Source of the DNA: JBGOUJ01 sp041477005
GTDB taxonomy: Bacteria > Acidobacteriota > Terriglobia > Bryobacterales > JACQDG01
Length of the DNA: 12,928 bases
NCBI GenBank assembly: GCA_041477005.1
Contig: JBGOUJ010000159.1
Coordinates: 1 to 12,928, forward strand
Direction of reading: 5' to 3'
Shown here: positions 6,196 through 12,928 of the stretch, one piece after another
How positions within the stretch are numbered: the stretch's first letter is position 1
How the letters are laid out: each line of letters begins with the position of its first letter
Notes under the pieces: model-generated
The model's input: only the letters and a program-made list of their open reading frames with translations
Told to the model about the DNA's origin: nothing
Database searches by the model: none
Program-made: the position numbers and the translations under genes

Positions 6196-7028
6196 AACGA
6201 ACCGTTGATAAAGGCACGCTGTTCGGGTTGCTGCTGGCAGTGGGAGGCGTTTGCGGCGGGCTGGTGCTCGAAGGCGGCAAGCTGCGGGAAATCGCCCAGC
6301 CCACGGCCGCCATGATCGTGCTCGGCGGCACCTTCGGCGCCACCATGGTAGGCCAGCCGTTTCGCGTCTTCCTGGCGGCCTGCCGGGAGTTTCTGCGCGT
6401 CTTCGTGCAGGTGGAGACCGACCCACAGGGGTCCATCCGCCAGATCATCGATTTCGCCACCAAGGCCCGCAAGAACGGCATCGTGTCGCTCGAAAAGGAG
6501 GCCATGGCAACCCCCGACCCGTTTCTGCGTAAGGCCCTGACGCTGGCCGTGGACGGCACCGAGCCGCAGGAGATCCGCCGCATGATGGAGCTGGAGATTT
6601 CGCTCGAAGAGGGCCGGCGGCTCGCCGAGGCCAAGGTTCTCGAATCCGCCGGCGGCTATTCGCCGACCATCGGCATCATCGGCGCGGTGCTGGGTTTGAT
6701 TCAAGTGATGAAGCATCTGGAGAACATTGAGGAGGTCGGAAAAGGGATCGCGGTGGCGTTTGTGGCCACCATCTACGGCGTGGGGCTGGCGAACCTGCTG
6801 CTGCTCCCGGCGGCGGCCAAGATCAAGGCCAAGTGCCATTCGCAAATGCGGATCGCCGAGCTGACGCTCGAAGGCGTCATCGGCATTGCCGAAGGCCTGA
6901 ATCCGAAGTTGATTCTGGGCAAGCTCGAAGCTTATTTGGACGAGCGGCCCTCCGCTACCCCGCCCAAGCTGGCCGCGGGCAGCGCCTCGGTTGCCGCCGA
7001 CGCCGAACCCGTTGCGAAGGCAAGCTGA
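6192..7028 (+). CDS. motA: Flagellar motor stator protein MotA
   Basis: 278 aa inner-membrane protein that pairs with MotB to form the ion channel and torque generator. Four membrane segments fit: ~9-26, ~36-54, ~155-172 and ~185-205. The large cytoplasmic loop carries RKNGIVSLE, in which Arg93 and Glu101 have the same 8-residue spacing as the E. coli rotor-contacting Arg90 and Glu98. Pro158 in GGYSPTIGIIGAVLGLI corresponds to the channel proline (E. coli Pro173). The C-terminus ends in a ~30-residue Ala/Pro-rich tail that is likely disordered. Starts with GTG overlapping the flbD stop. motB follows after 2 nt. Length and pattern resemble the PomA/MotC-like branch more than the longer E. coli MotA. 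Ion specificity (H+ or Na+) cannot be decided from the sequence. Confidence 0.95.
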   Translation: MKRTVDKGTLFGLLLAVGGVCGGLVLEGGKLREIAQPTAAMIVLGGTFGATMVGQPFRVFLAACREFLRVFVQVETDPQGSIRQIIDFATKARKNGIVSLEKEAMATPDPFLRKALTLAVDGTEPQEIRRMMELEISLEEGRRLAEAKVLESAGGYSPTIGIIGAVLGLIQVMKHLENIEEVGKGIAVAFVATIYGVGLANLLLLPAAAKIKAKCHSQMRIAELTLEGVIGIAEGLNPKLILGKLEAYLDERPSATPPKLAAGSASVAADAEPVAKAS

Positions 7029-7030
7029 GC

Positions 7031-7807
7031 ATGAAGAGAAAACCAAGCCCCACTCCTGAGAACCACGAGCGTTGGCTTGTATCCTACGCCGATTTCATCA
7101 CCTTGATGTTTGCCTTTTTCGTCGTCATGTTCGCTTCCTCGCGGGTCGACAAGAAAAAGGTGGCCGGTATTGCTGCCTCGTTCGAGGCCTATATGAAGGA
7201 TGGCAAGGTCGATCAACTGGGCATCCAGATGGACCAGGGAAAGGGCAGCAGCGTCGAGGTGCCCAACCCGGACCGTGAGCAAGCCCTGGAGGCGATCTCC
7301 CGCCGGGAATTGGCGCCGGCCAAAGCGAGCCTCGAGCGGGAGCTGGCCGGTGAGATCCGGCAGGGCAAGGTGGTGCTCTCGCTCCAGCCCCGCGGCCTGG
7401 TGCTGAGCCTGCGCGAGAGCGCGGTGTTTCCGCCGGGCCGCGATGCCGTCAACCCTGAGGCCGTACCCATTCTGGCCCGGGTGGCGGGCTCGCTTAGAAA
7501 GTTGCCCCAGTTGCCGGTGCGCCTGGAAGGCCATACCGACAATGTTCCGATCGAGACCGCCCAGTTCCCTTCGAACTGGGAGCTTTCTGTCGCGCGGGCC
7601 ACCGCGGTGCTGGAACTGCTGGCGGGGAAACTCGGCATCCCGGCCGAGCGCATGGCCGTTGCCGGTTACGCCGATTATCACCCCGTGGCCGGTAACGACA
7701 CGTCGGAAGGCCGAGCCCACAATCGCCGCGTCGATATCGTGGTGCTGAGCCGCTCGGCCGCCGAGATGGAGCCGCGACAAAAACCGGACCCGGCCCGGTC
7801 GAATTAG
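7031..7807 (+). CDS. motB: Flagellar motor stator protein MotB
   Basis: 258 aa. One N-terminal membrane helix at ~17-36 (WLVSYADFITLMFAFFVVMF) includes Asp21, the channel aspartate equivalent to E. coli Asp32. Residues ~40-115 form the plug and periplasmic linker. An OmpA-like peptidoglycan-binding domain follows (~116-240) with the signatures VRLEGHTDNVPI (163-174), NWELSVARA (182-190), GYADYHPV (212-219) and NRRVDIVV (231-238). It anchors the stator to the cell wall. ATG 7031 lies 2 nt after the motA stop; longer in-frame extensions would run back through motA and are rejected. The stop codon is inside a 10-bp direct repeat (CCGGTCGAAT at 7795-7804 and 7809-7818). Confidence 0.95.
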   Translation: MKRKPSPTPENHERWLVSYADFITLMFAFFVVMFASSRVDKKKVAGIAASFEAYMKDGKVDQLGIQMDQGKGSSVEVPNPDREQALEAISRRELAPAKASLERELAGEIRQGKVVLSLQPRGLVLSLRESAVFPPGRDAVNPEAVPILARVAGSLRKLPQLPVRLEGHTDNVPIETAQFPSNWELSVARATAVLELLAGKLGIPAERMAVAGYADYHPVAGNDTSEGRAHNRRVDIVVLSRSAAEMEPRQKPDPARSN

Positions 7808-7818
7808 TCCGGTCGAAT
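7795..7818 (+). repeat. 10-bp direct repeat across the motB stop codon
   Basis: CCGGTCGAAT occurs at 7795-7804 and again at 7809-7818, separated by TAGT, which contains most of the motB stop. The period is 14 nt. It could be a small duplication or a tandem protein-binding site upstream of the regulator gene; nothing further supports either. Confidence 0.35.
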
Positions 7819-7870
7819 CGATGGCTACTGTGGCCGGGTGGTTGACGAAGCGGTCGGCAACAGGAATCTC

Positions 7871-8923
7871 ATGACTGGCTGGCAGACTGCACAACCCGAG
7901 CCGGAGCAGGATAGCCGGCAGGCGGCCTTGCCGGAGGCGGTGCTCGTCGGGCGCAGCCTCGCCATCCGCAATGTAATCGAGACGATCCGGCTGATCGCGC
8001 CGAAGCGCTCGACGGTGCTGATCACCGGTCCAACCGGCACGGGCAAGGAGCTGGCGGCGCGGCTCATTCACGCGCTCAGCCCGCGGGCCGGCGTGCCGAT
8101 CGTGGCCGTCAACTGCGGGGCGATCCCGGAGAGCCTGCTCGAATCGGAGTTCTTTGGTCACGTCAAGGGAGCTTTCACCGGGGCGGTAAACGCTCGGGTG
8201 GGCCGCTTCGAGCAGGCCCACGGCTCGACGCTGTTTCTGGATGAAATCGGCGACATGTCGTTCGACTTGCAGGCCAAGGTGTTGCGGGCCGTGCAGGAGC
8301 GCGAGTTCGAGCGGGTGGGCAGCTCAGAAACCGTGGCGGTGGATGTGCGCGTCCTGGCCGCCACCAATTGCGATCTGGCGGCCCTGGTTCGCCGGGGCCA
8401 GTTTCGCGAGGACCTTTACTATCGCTTGAATGTAGTGCCCATCGTGATGCCGGCGCTGGCCGAGCATATCGAGGATCTGCCGCCGCTGGTGGAGCATCTG
8501 ATCGAGAAGCTGAGTCGGGAGGAAGGGCTGGCCCGCAAGCAGGTCCCGCCGGCAACGCTCGCGCGGCTGATGGAATACGACTGGCCCGGCAACGTCCGGC
8601 AATTGGAGAATGCCCTGGAGAAAGCTGTGGTTTTGAGCGGCCAGCGGGAGGCGCTCGAACCAGACGACTTTCCGCTGCCCCCGAGCGAGGGCGCTCACGG
8701 GGCTTCGGTCGATTCGGAGATCCTGCTACCGCCGGGAGGGCTCGACCTCGAAGCCTACCTGAGCCGCATCGAGCGTAGCCTGATCGAGCAGGCTTTGGAG
8801 CGGGCTGCGGGCAACAAGAAGCGCGCCGCCGACATGCTCCGGCTGAAGCGCACGACGCTGTCGGCCAAGCTGCACGCTTCCGGCGCCCGGTTTCCGGGGC
8901 CGGCTGCCCTGCGCCAGCGCTAA
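7871..8923 (+). CDS. Sigma-54-dependent transcriptional activator without receiver domain (flagellar regulator)
   Basis: 350 aa AAA+ enhancer-binding protein. Walker A is GPTGTGKE (53-60), the sigma-54-contacting GAFTGA loop is 100-105, Walker B is LFLDEIGD (121-128), sensor I ATN is 164-166, the arginine-finger segment REDLYYRLNV is 179-188, and sensor II WPGNVRQLEN is 238-247. A Fis-type helix-turn-helix lies at ~312-335 (AAGNKKRAADMLRLKRTTLSAKL region). Only ~25 residues precede the AAA+ domain, so there is no receiver, GAF or PAS input domain; the plan is like PspF. It should activate sigma-54 promoters, and one such element lies directly downstream before flgB. Its position within a motility locus makes it a functional counterpart of FlrC/FlgR/FleQ. 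ATG 7871 is preferred because of AGGAA 4 nt upstream; a GTG at 7838 would add 11 residues. Confidence 0.85.
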   Translation: MTGWQTAQPEPEQDSRQAALPEAVLVGRSLAIRNVIETIRLIAPKRSTVLITGPTGTGKELAARLIHALSPRAGVPIVAVNCGAIPESLLESEFFGHVKGAFTGAVNARVGRFEQAHGSTLFLDEIGDMSFDLQAKVLRAVQEREFERVGSSETVAVDVRVLAATNCDLAALVRRGQFREDLYYRLNVVPIVMPALAEHIEDLPPLVEHLIEKLSREEGLARKQVPPATLARLMEYDWPGNVRQLENALEKAVVLSGQREALEPDDFPLPPSEGAHGASVDSEILLPPGGLDLEAYLSRIERSLIEQALERAAGNKKRAADMLRLKRTTLSAKLHASGARFPGPAALRQR

Positions 8924-8955
8924 AAGTTTGCCGGAGCGACAAAGCACCGGCGGCC

Positions 8956-8973
8956 GCGGCGGCCGGCCGCCGC
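8956..8973. promoter_or_regulatory. Perfect 18-bp GC palindrome upstream of the flgB promoter
   Basis: GCGGCGGCC GGCCGCCGC is a perfect palindrome with no loop, centred about 52 nt upstream of the -24 element. It may be an activator-binding enhancer site, or a stem ending the activator transcript, though no U-run follows. It sits in a very GC-rich stretch (8948-8981), so chance is not excluded. Confidence 0.35.
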
Positions 8974-9016
8974 CCCCGGGCCGTATTCTTCAGCACCATT
9001 GTGGCATGCCGCGGCG

Positions 9017-9032
9017 TGGAAGCCGGCTTGCT
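9017..9032 (+). promoter_or_regulatory. Sigma-54 (-24/-12) promoter for the flgB operon
   Basis: TGGAAGCCGGCTTGCT matches the core of the sigma-54 consensus TGGCACG-N4-TTGCW: the invariant GG (-24) and GC (-12) have the exact required spacing and the TTGCT half is perfect. The middle of the -24 half (AAGC) is off consensus. The predicted start is ~9043, giving a ~12-nt leader before the flgB ATG at 9055. It lies immediately downstream of a sigma-54 activator gene, which makes it much more credible than a motif hit alone. Confidence 0.65.
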
Positions 9033-9054
9033 GGTTCAAAGCAGGCCCCGAACC

Positions 9055-9444
9055 ATGCTAGGAGCGAACGGCGCCCTGCTCGAGCGTTATATGGATGTGT
9101 TGGCCGCGCGCCAACGCGTGACGGCCAGCAACATCGCCAACGCCGACACGCCCGGCTATCGCGCCCGCGACATCGATTTCCGCGCCGAGATGCAGAACTT
9201 TCTCTTCTTCCAGCCGGCTGGAGGCTCCCGGTCGAGCGGCTCCCAGCCGAGCGGCCCACCGGGCTTTCCGGCGGTGCTGGTGCGCGAGACCTGGGGTCAA
9301 GGCGTCAAGAATGACGGCAACAACGTTAGCCTGGACCACGAGATGCAGGCCCTGGCCGAGAATACCCTGCGCTTCACCCTGGCGTCGGTGCTGCTGGCCC
9401 ACCACCTGCGCGGCATTCAAAGCGGGATCCGGGAAGGGAAGTAG
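9055..9444 (+). CDS. flgB: Flagellar basal-body rod protein FlgB
   Basis: 129 aa, usual FlgB length. FlgB forms the most proximal part of the rod, exported through the flagellar type III apparatus. The N-terminal rod signature RVTASNIANADTPGYRARDI lies at 21-40. The typical C-terminal part is KNDGNNVSLDHEMQALAEN (85-103) followed by an amphipathic helix (~104-122). A Ser/Gly/Pro-rich linker (~54-70) joins the two halves. Start chosen at ATG 9055 because homologues begin about 20 residues before ASNIANA; upstream in-frame codons lie across the predicted sigma-54 promoter. It is the first gene of the basal-body operon, and flgC follows after 18 nt. Confidence 0.93.
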   Translation: MLGANGALLERYMDVLAARQRVTASNIANADTPGYRARDIDFRAEMQNFLFFQPAGGSRSSGSQPSGPPGFPAVLVRETWGQGVKNDGNNVSLDHEMQALAENTLRFTLASVLLAHHLRGIQSGIREGK

Positions 9445-9462
9445 GCGACGGACGGACGGAGG

Positions 9463-9912
9463 ATGAGTCTGTTTTCGGCTTGGGAAGTCAGTGCGTCGGG
9501 CATGGAGGCGCAGCGCGCGCGCGTCGAGTTGCTGGTCGAGAATCTGGCCAATTCGGAAACCACACGCACTCCCGATGGCGGGCCTTACCGGCGCCGGGAT
9601 GCCGTGTTCACCTCCGAGCCGATACCGTCGCCCTTCCAGGCCATGCTGGCCGGCACGATGGCCGGCACGCTCGGCGAGCCGCTCAGCGGCGTGCGGGTAG
9701 CTGACATCGTGGTCGATGACTCGGAGCCGGAGCGGCGCTACGTGCCCGGCCATCCCGACGCCGATGGGGAAGGATATGTGGCTTTCCCGCATATTAATCC
9801 GGTCGAGGACATGGTCGATCTGACGTCTGCGGTACGGTCCTATCAGGCCAACCTGGCTGCTATGAATGCGGTCAAGGACATGCTACGCCGCTCGATCGAC
9901 CTGATTCGATAG
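9463..9912 (+). CDS. flgC: Flagellar basal-body rod protein FlgC
   Basis: 149 aa, slightly longer than the common 135-140. The family signatures are clear: an N-terminal LLVENLANSETTRTPDGGPY (22-41) followed by RRRDAVF, and a C-terminal YVPGHPDADGEGYVAFPHIN then VEDMVDLTSAVRSYQANLAA. FlgC is a proximal rod subunit stacked on FlgB. The helical N- and C-termini form the coiled-coil rod packing; the middle (~50-90) is the variable domain. GGAGG directly abuts the ATG, a tighter spacing than usual; ACGGACGG further upstream may help. A 64-nt gap before fliE has only a small GCGCT/AGCGC hairpin (9943-9961). Confidence 0.95.
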   Translation: MSLFSAWEVSASGMEAQRARVELLVENLANSETTRTPDGGPYRRRDAVFTSEPIPSPFQAMLAGTMAGTLGEPLSGVRVADIVVDDSEPERRYVPGHPDADGEGYVAFPHINPVEDMVDLTSAVRSYQANLAAMNAVKDMLRRSIDLIR

Positions 9913-9976
9913 TCCTTTCGAGGAGCCTTGGCGCGAGAAAGGGCGCTGCGGTGAGAAGCGCTGCCGGGAGAAAACG

Positions 9977-10279
9977 ATGAGCGTCCCGCTGATTGGACAA
10001 ATAGCCGGAGCAATGGCGGCGAGCGCCGGAAGCGCGACGGCGACTACCGGCGGCTCCGGTGCGGGCTTTGGAGCCACCTTGCGCCAGGCGATCGAACACG
10101 TCAACCAGTTGGAGCAGGACGCGGGCGCCGAGATCCGGAGCCTGCTCACCGACGAGACCGAGGATTGGCACCGGGCCCTGCTGGCCGTCCAGAACGCTGA
10201 GATGGCATTCCAGATGTTTACGGGGGTGCGCAACAAGGTCGTCGAGGCCTATCAGGAGATCATGAGGATCCAGGTGTAG
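9977..10279 (+). CDS. fliE: Flagellar hook-basal body protein FliE
   Basis: 100 aa. FliE links the MS ring to the proximal rod. The diagnostic C-terminus LLAVQNAEMAFQMFTGVRNK then VVEAYQEIMRIQV (68-100) is essentially canonical. The N-terminal ~32 residues are Ala/Gly/Ser/Thr-rich and variable, as is common in the family. A ribosome site GGGAG (9966-9970) lies 6 nt before ATG 9977. It is followed directly by an inverted repeat that fills the space up to fliF, so the fliE-fliF junction is unusual for this otherwise tight cluster. Confidence 0.95.
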   Translation: MSVPLIGQIAGAMAASAGSATATTGGSGAGFGATLRQAIEHVNQLEQDAGAEIRSLLTDETEDWHRALLAVQNAEMAFQMFTGVRNKVVEAYQEIMRIQV

Positions 10280-10364
<85 letters not shown>

Positions 10365-10370
10365 TACCCC

Positions 10371-12026
10371 GTGGCCAAATTCCTCCAACAACTGCAGGTT
10401 CTCTGGGCGAGTTTCTCCCTCTCGCAGAAGATCAGCGTGGTTGTGGCCGCGGCCGTGGTGGGAGGCGGCTTGTGGAGTCTCGAGCGCTGGAACGCAGAGA
10501 AAGATTTCAAGCCCCTCTACACCGAGATGAGCAACGAGGAGGCCGGCGCGGTGGTCGCCCGGCTGCGGGAGCTGGCGATCGAATATCGGCTGAACGAGAC
10601 GGGAACCACGGTGCTCATCCCGAGCGAGCGACTGGCCGAAACGCGGCTGCAACTGGCCGCCGGCGGGCTGCCGCGTCACGGCCGGATCGGCTTCGAGCTG
10701 TTCGATCAGACCAAGTTTGGGGCCACGGAGTTTGCCGAACAGGTGAATTATCGCCGGGCGCTCGAAGGCGAGCTGGAGCGCTCGGTGCTGTCTTTGAGCC
10801 AGGTCGAGCAGGCGCGGGTCCACATCAGTTTGCCCAAGGAATCGGTCTTTCTCGATTACCAGCAGCCGGCCAAGGCGAGCGTGGTGGTGAAGCTCAAGCG
10901 GCGCCAGCGCCTGGAGCCGGAACAGGTGCGCGGGGTCGCCTACCTGGTATCGAGTGCGGTCGAGGGCCTGGCGCCGGACCTGGTCTCGGTCATCGACGTG
11001 GAGGGGAATCTGCTTTCCCGGCCACGGCCGGCGGGCAAGGAATCGACCGGCGAAGAGCTCGAGCTGCAGCAAAAGGTCGAGAAGGAGACCGCGCAGAAGA
11101 TCCTGCACACGCTCGATCCCTACCTCGGGCCGAACAAGGCGCGAGCGAGCGTTTCGGCCGAGGTCGAGCTGAACGGCGGGGAGCAGACCGAGGAACTTGT
11201 GGATCCCAACCCGGTGGTGCTGACTTCGCAGAAGACCGAGGAGCAGTCGCAGCCGGCCTGGGCGGGGGGAACGCCGGGGACGCCATCCAACGTCCCGCGC
11301 GGAGCGGGGCGGACCGGGTATTCCGGCAGCGCGCTCACGCGCAAGCAGGAAAGCTCTACCTATCAGGCGAGCAAAACCGTCACCCGCCTGAAGCTCGAAA
11401 AGGGGGCCGTCAAGCGGCTTTCGGTCGCGGTGCTCGTGGATCACAAGACGGTCACGGACGCGGCGGGCAAGCGGGCCGCCGCGCCGCGCACGCCCCAGGA
11501 GATGAAAACCATTCGCGACCTGGTGACGGCCTCGGCCGGGATCGTGGAATCGCGGGGCGACGTGCTGACCATCGAGAACCTCCCGTTTGAGGCGCCCCCG
11601 GCGATCGATCTGCGGGAGACCGGGCCGCCGGCGCTGCGGCCGGCGCCGGGTGTGGATTGGCGGCAGGTGTTTACTAAAGAGTGGCTGCGCCAGCACCGAT
11701 ATACGGTGATAGGGGCGGTTGTAGGGTTCCTGGTATTGGCTGCGGCCTTGGTGCTGGGGCTCCGCAAAACCGCGAACATGAAGAAGGTGGTTGCCGCCGC
11801 GTCAGCGGTGGTGGCCAGCCAGGCACAAGAGATAGAAAAACAACTGGCCGACCGCCAGATCGCCCAACAACACGCCGATGAAGCCGCCCTGCTCGAGCTG
11901 ACTATGCCCCAGGTCACCAGCAATAAAGCCATGTTGCTCAAGAAACTTTTGGCCGACAACGCCAAAAAAGACGCCTCCTCGACCGTCCAGTTGCTGCGTA
12001 GTTGGATTCATGAGGACGAGCGATGA
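10371..12026 (+). CDS. fliF: Flagellar MS-ring protein FliF
   Basis: 551 aa, normal FliF length. FliF builds the MS ring in the inner membrane, around the export gate and under the C ring. The N-terminus MAKFLQQLQVLWASFSLSQK is family-typical; membrane helix 1 is ~21-37 and helix 2 is 444-464. The periplasmic ring-building motifs are present: FKPLYTEMSNEEAG, QVEQARVHISLPKESVF, VRGVAYLVSSAVEGL. A Gly/Pro/Ser-rich segment before the second half is probably flexible. The C-terminal ~30 residues (MLLKKLLADNAKKD to the WIHEDER end) form the FliG-binding tail. The start is GTG 10371, with no Shine-Dalgarno sequence visible because the right arm of an inverted repeat lies directly upstream. The stop overlaps the fliG start (ATGA, 12023-12026), so FliF and FliG are likely translated in coupled fashion. 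Confidence 0.95.
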   Translation: MAKFLQQLQVLWASFSLSQKISVVVAAAVVGGGLWSLERWNAEKDFKPLYTEMSNEEAGAVVARLRELAIEYRLNETGTTVLIPSERLAETRLQLAAGGLPRHGRIGFELFDQTKFGATEFAEQVNYRRALEGELERSVLSLSQVEQARVHISLPKESVFLDYQQPAKASVVVKLKRRQRLEPEQVRGVAYLVSSAVEGLAPDLVSVIDVEGNLLSRPRPAGKESTGEELELQQKVEKETAQKILHTLDPYLGPNKARASVSAEVELNGGEQTEELVDPNPVVLTSQKTEEQSQPAWAGGTPGTPSNVPRGAGRTGYSGSALTRKQESSTYQASKTVTRLKLEKGAVKRLSVAVLVDHKTVTDAAGKRAAAPRTPQEMKTIRDLVTASAGIVESRGDVLTIENLPFEAPPAIDLRETGPPALRPAPGVDWRQVFTKEWLRQHRYTVIGAVVGFLVLAAALVLGLRKTANMKKVVAAASAVVASQAQEIEKQLADRQIAQQHADEAALLELTMPQVTSNKAMLLKKLLADNAKKDASSTVQLLRSWIHEDER

Positions 12027-12928
12027 TCGCCAACGCGCCCCGGTCCACCGTCGTCATGCCCGACCTGCGCAAAGCGGCCATCACCCTGGTGGCGCTGGGG
12101 GATCAAGTCGGCGCCGAGGTGTTTAAGCTCCTGGAGGAGGACGAAGTCGAGGCCCTCGGCAAGGAGATCTCCAAGCTCTCCACGGTCACCTCCGAGCAGG
12201 CCGAAGGGGTCATGGAAGAGTTCCACCAGATGACGCTGGCCCACGAGTACATGATGAAGGGCGGTGTGGATTACGCCAAGCGCGTTCTGAACGCCGCCTT
12301 CGGACCCGAAAACGCCCGCCGCATCATCGACCGCCTGGTTAAGTCGCTGGGCTCGGAGGTCGCCAGTTTCGATTCGTTGCAGAAGGCCGATCCGCAGCAG
12401 GTGGCCAAGTTCATCCAGAACGAGCATCCCCAGACGATCGCCCTGGTGCTCTCCCACTTGAACTCCAGCTCGGCGGCCGCCATGCTGATGGCCCTGCCGC
12501 CCGAGACGCGCAGCGACGTCAGCATGCGCATGGCCAACCTCGACCAGATCTCGCCCGAGATCGTCTCCAAGATCGCTACCATCGTCGACCAGAAGCTCAA
12601 AGCCCTGGGGGAATTCAGCCGCGAGTCTTATGGCGGCGTGCGGGCGGTCGCGGAGCTGTTCAATCGCCTCGATTCGAACGCCAGCCGGGAGATTCTGGCG
12701 CAGGTCGAAACGCAGGACCCGTCCCTGGGCGAGTCCATTCGCAACTTGATGTTCGTCTTCGAAGATCTGCTGCTGATCGATGCGGTCGGCATGCGCGAGA
12801 TCCTCTCGCGAGTAGACAAGAAGTCCCTCACCGTGGCCCTCAAGGGCACCAGCGAGCAGTTGCGGCAGCACTTCTTCTCCAACATGTCCGAGCGCGGAAC
12901 GGAGATGCTGCGCGAGGATATGGAAGCC
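12023..12928 (+). CDS. fliG: Flagellar motor switch protein FliG (3' end beyond window)
   Basis: 302 codons are open to the window edge with no stop; complete FliG proteins have ~330-345 residues, so about 30-40 are missing. FliG is the rotor protein that binds FliF and takes torque from MotA. Seen: the FliF-binding N-domain (from ~13, LRKAAITLVALGDQVGAEVF), the EHPQT motif at 134-138 (NEHPQTIALVLSHL), the GGVRAVAELFN segment at 204-214, and the MFVF hinge at 243-246. Torque-helix residues correspond to E. coli Lys264 (Lys274 here), Arg281 (Arg291) and Asp288/Asp289 (Glu298/Asp299). The commonly conserved DDRSIQ after the MFVF hinge reads DAVGMR (253-258). The start ATG overlaps the fliF stop by 4 nt. 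Confidence 0.95.
   Translation, partial: MIANAPRSTVVMPDLRKAAITLVALGDQVGAEVFKLLEEDEVEALGKEISKLSTVTSEQAEGVMEEFHQMTLAHEYMMKGGVDYAKRVLNAAFGPENARRIIDRLVKSLGSEVASFDSLQKADPQQVAKFIQNEHPQTIALVLSHLNSSSAAAMLMALPPETRSDVSMRMANLDQISPEIVSKIATIVDQKLKALGEFSRESYGGVRAVAELFNRLDSNASREILAQVETQDPSLGESIRNLMFVFEDLLLIDAVGMREILSRVDKKSLTVALKGTSEQLRQHFFSNMSERGTEMLREDMEA

Noticed and set aside
7776..7800. Minus-strand hairpin with a T-run (ACCGG...CCGGT then TTTTT) inside the motB end
   Set aside because: It lies in motB codons and there is no minus-strand gene for it to terminate.
6132..8221. Long minus-strand open frames (304 and 429 codons) across motA, motB and the activator gene
   Set aside because: They run antisense to clearly recognisable stator and AAA+ genes and show His/Arg/Gln-rich compositions typical of antisense frames.
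9002..9016. TGGCATGCCGCGGC as a sigma-54 promoter
   Set aside because: The GG to GC spacing is one base short; the element 15 nt downstream has the exact spacing.
9929..9946. TTGGCGCGAGAAAGGGCG upstream of fliE as a sigma-54 promoter
   Set aside because: The GC dinucleotide is off by one base from the required position and lacks TTGCW.
9943..9961. GCGCT/AGCGC hairpin between flgC and fliE
   Set aside because: A 5-bp stem with a 9-nt loop and no U-run is within chance in this GC-rich DNA.

Overview
The window looks like a chromosomal segment from a flagellated, high-GC soil bacterium of the Acidobacteriota, most likely the Bryobacterales/Solibacterales lineage. The strongest lineage hint is the secreted protein on the minus strand (540-2456). 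Its C-terminal ~240 residues match the beta-sandwich domain that is greatly expanded in Candidatus Solibacter (recognised from memory; no search was run). The flagellar genes fit any motile bacterium that uses sigma-54.

Layout. Positions 1-539 hold an unrecognised partial reading frame and decayed-looking sequence of lower GC. On the minus strand, 540-2456 encodes the secreted repeat protein. Divergent from it, 2534-5599 is a plus-strand block: a periplasmic cytochrome P460-like c-type haem protein, an APH-fold small-molecule kinase overlapping it by 20 nt, and an enolase paralogue. The paralogue keeps the metal ligands and the catalytic lysine but has changed two normally invariant active-site positions. 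Kinase and enolase are separated by a rho-independent terminator nested inside a long inverted repeat built of GGCAAAA-type heptamers.

From about 5475 to the right edge the window is a flagellar locus. A short helical FlgN/FliT-like protein lies on the minus strand. Then come, on the plus strand, flbD, motA, motB (stator), a sigma-54 activator without a receiver domain, flgB, flgC (proximal rod), fliE (rod/MS-ring junction), fliF (MS ring) and the first 302 codons of fliG (rotor switch), cut by the window end. flbD/motA and fliF/fliG overlap by 4 nt, so coupled translation is likely.

Regulation can be partly read from the sequence. A well-spaced -24/-12 element (TGG-N8-TTGCT, 9017-9032) lies between the sigma-54 activator gene and flgB, so the activator probably drives the basal-body operon next to it. 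In the divergent FlgN-like/flbD gap, two GGCCGATA boxes on opposite strands each end 22 nt before a start codon; the minus-strand one is an exact GCCGATAA, the sigma-28 -10 consensus. A second heptamer inverted repeat (GGCAGTG-type) fills the fliE-fliF gap.

Most unusual points: the enolase paralogue paired with an APH-like kinase, the two heptamer inverted repeats that each abut a start codon without a visible Shine-Dalgarno sequence, and the compact sigma-54 activator/promoter arrangement.
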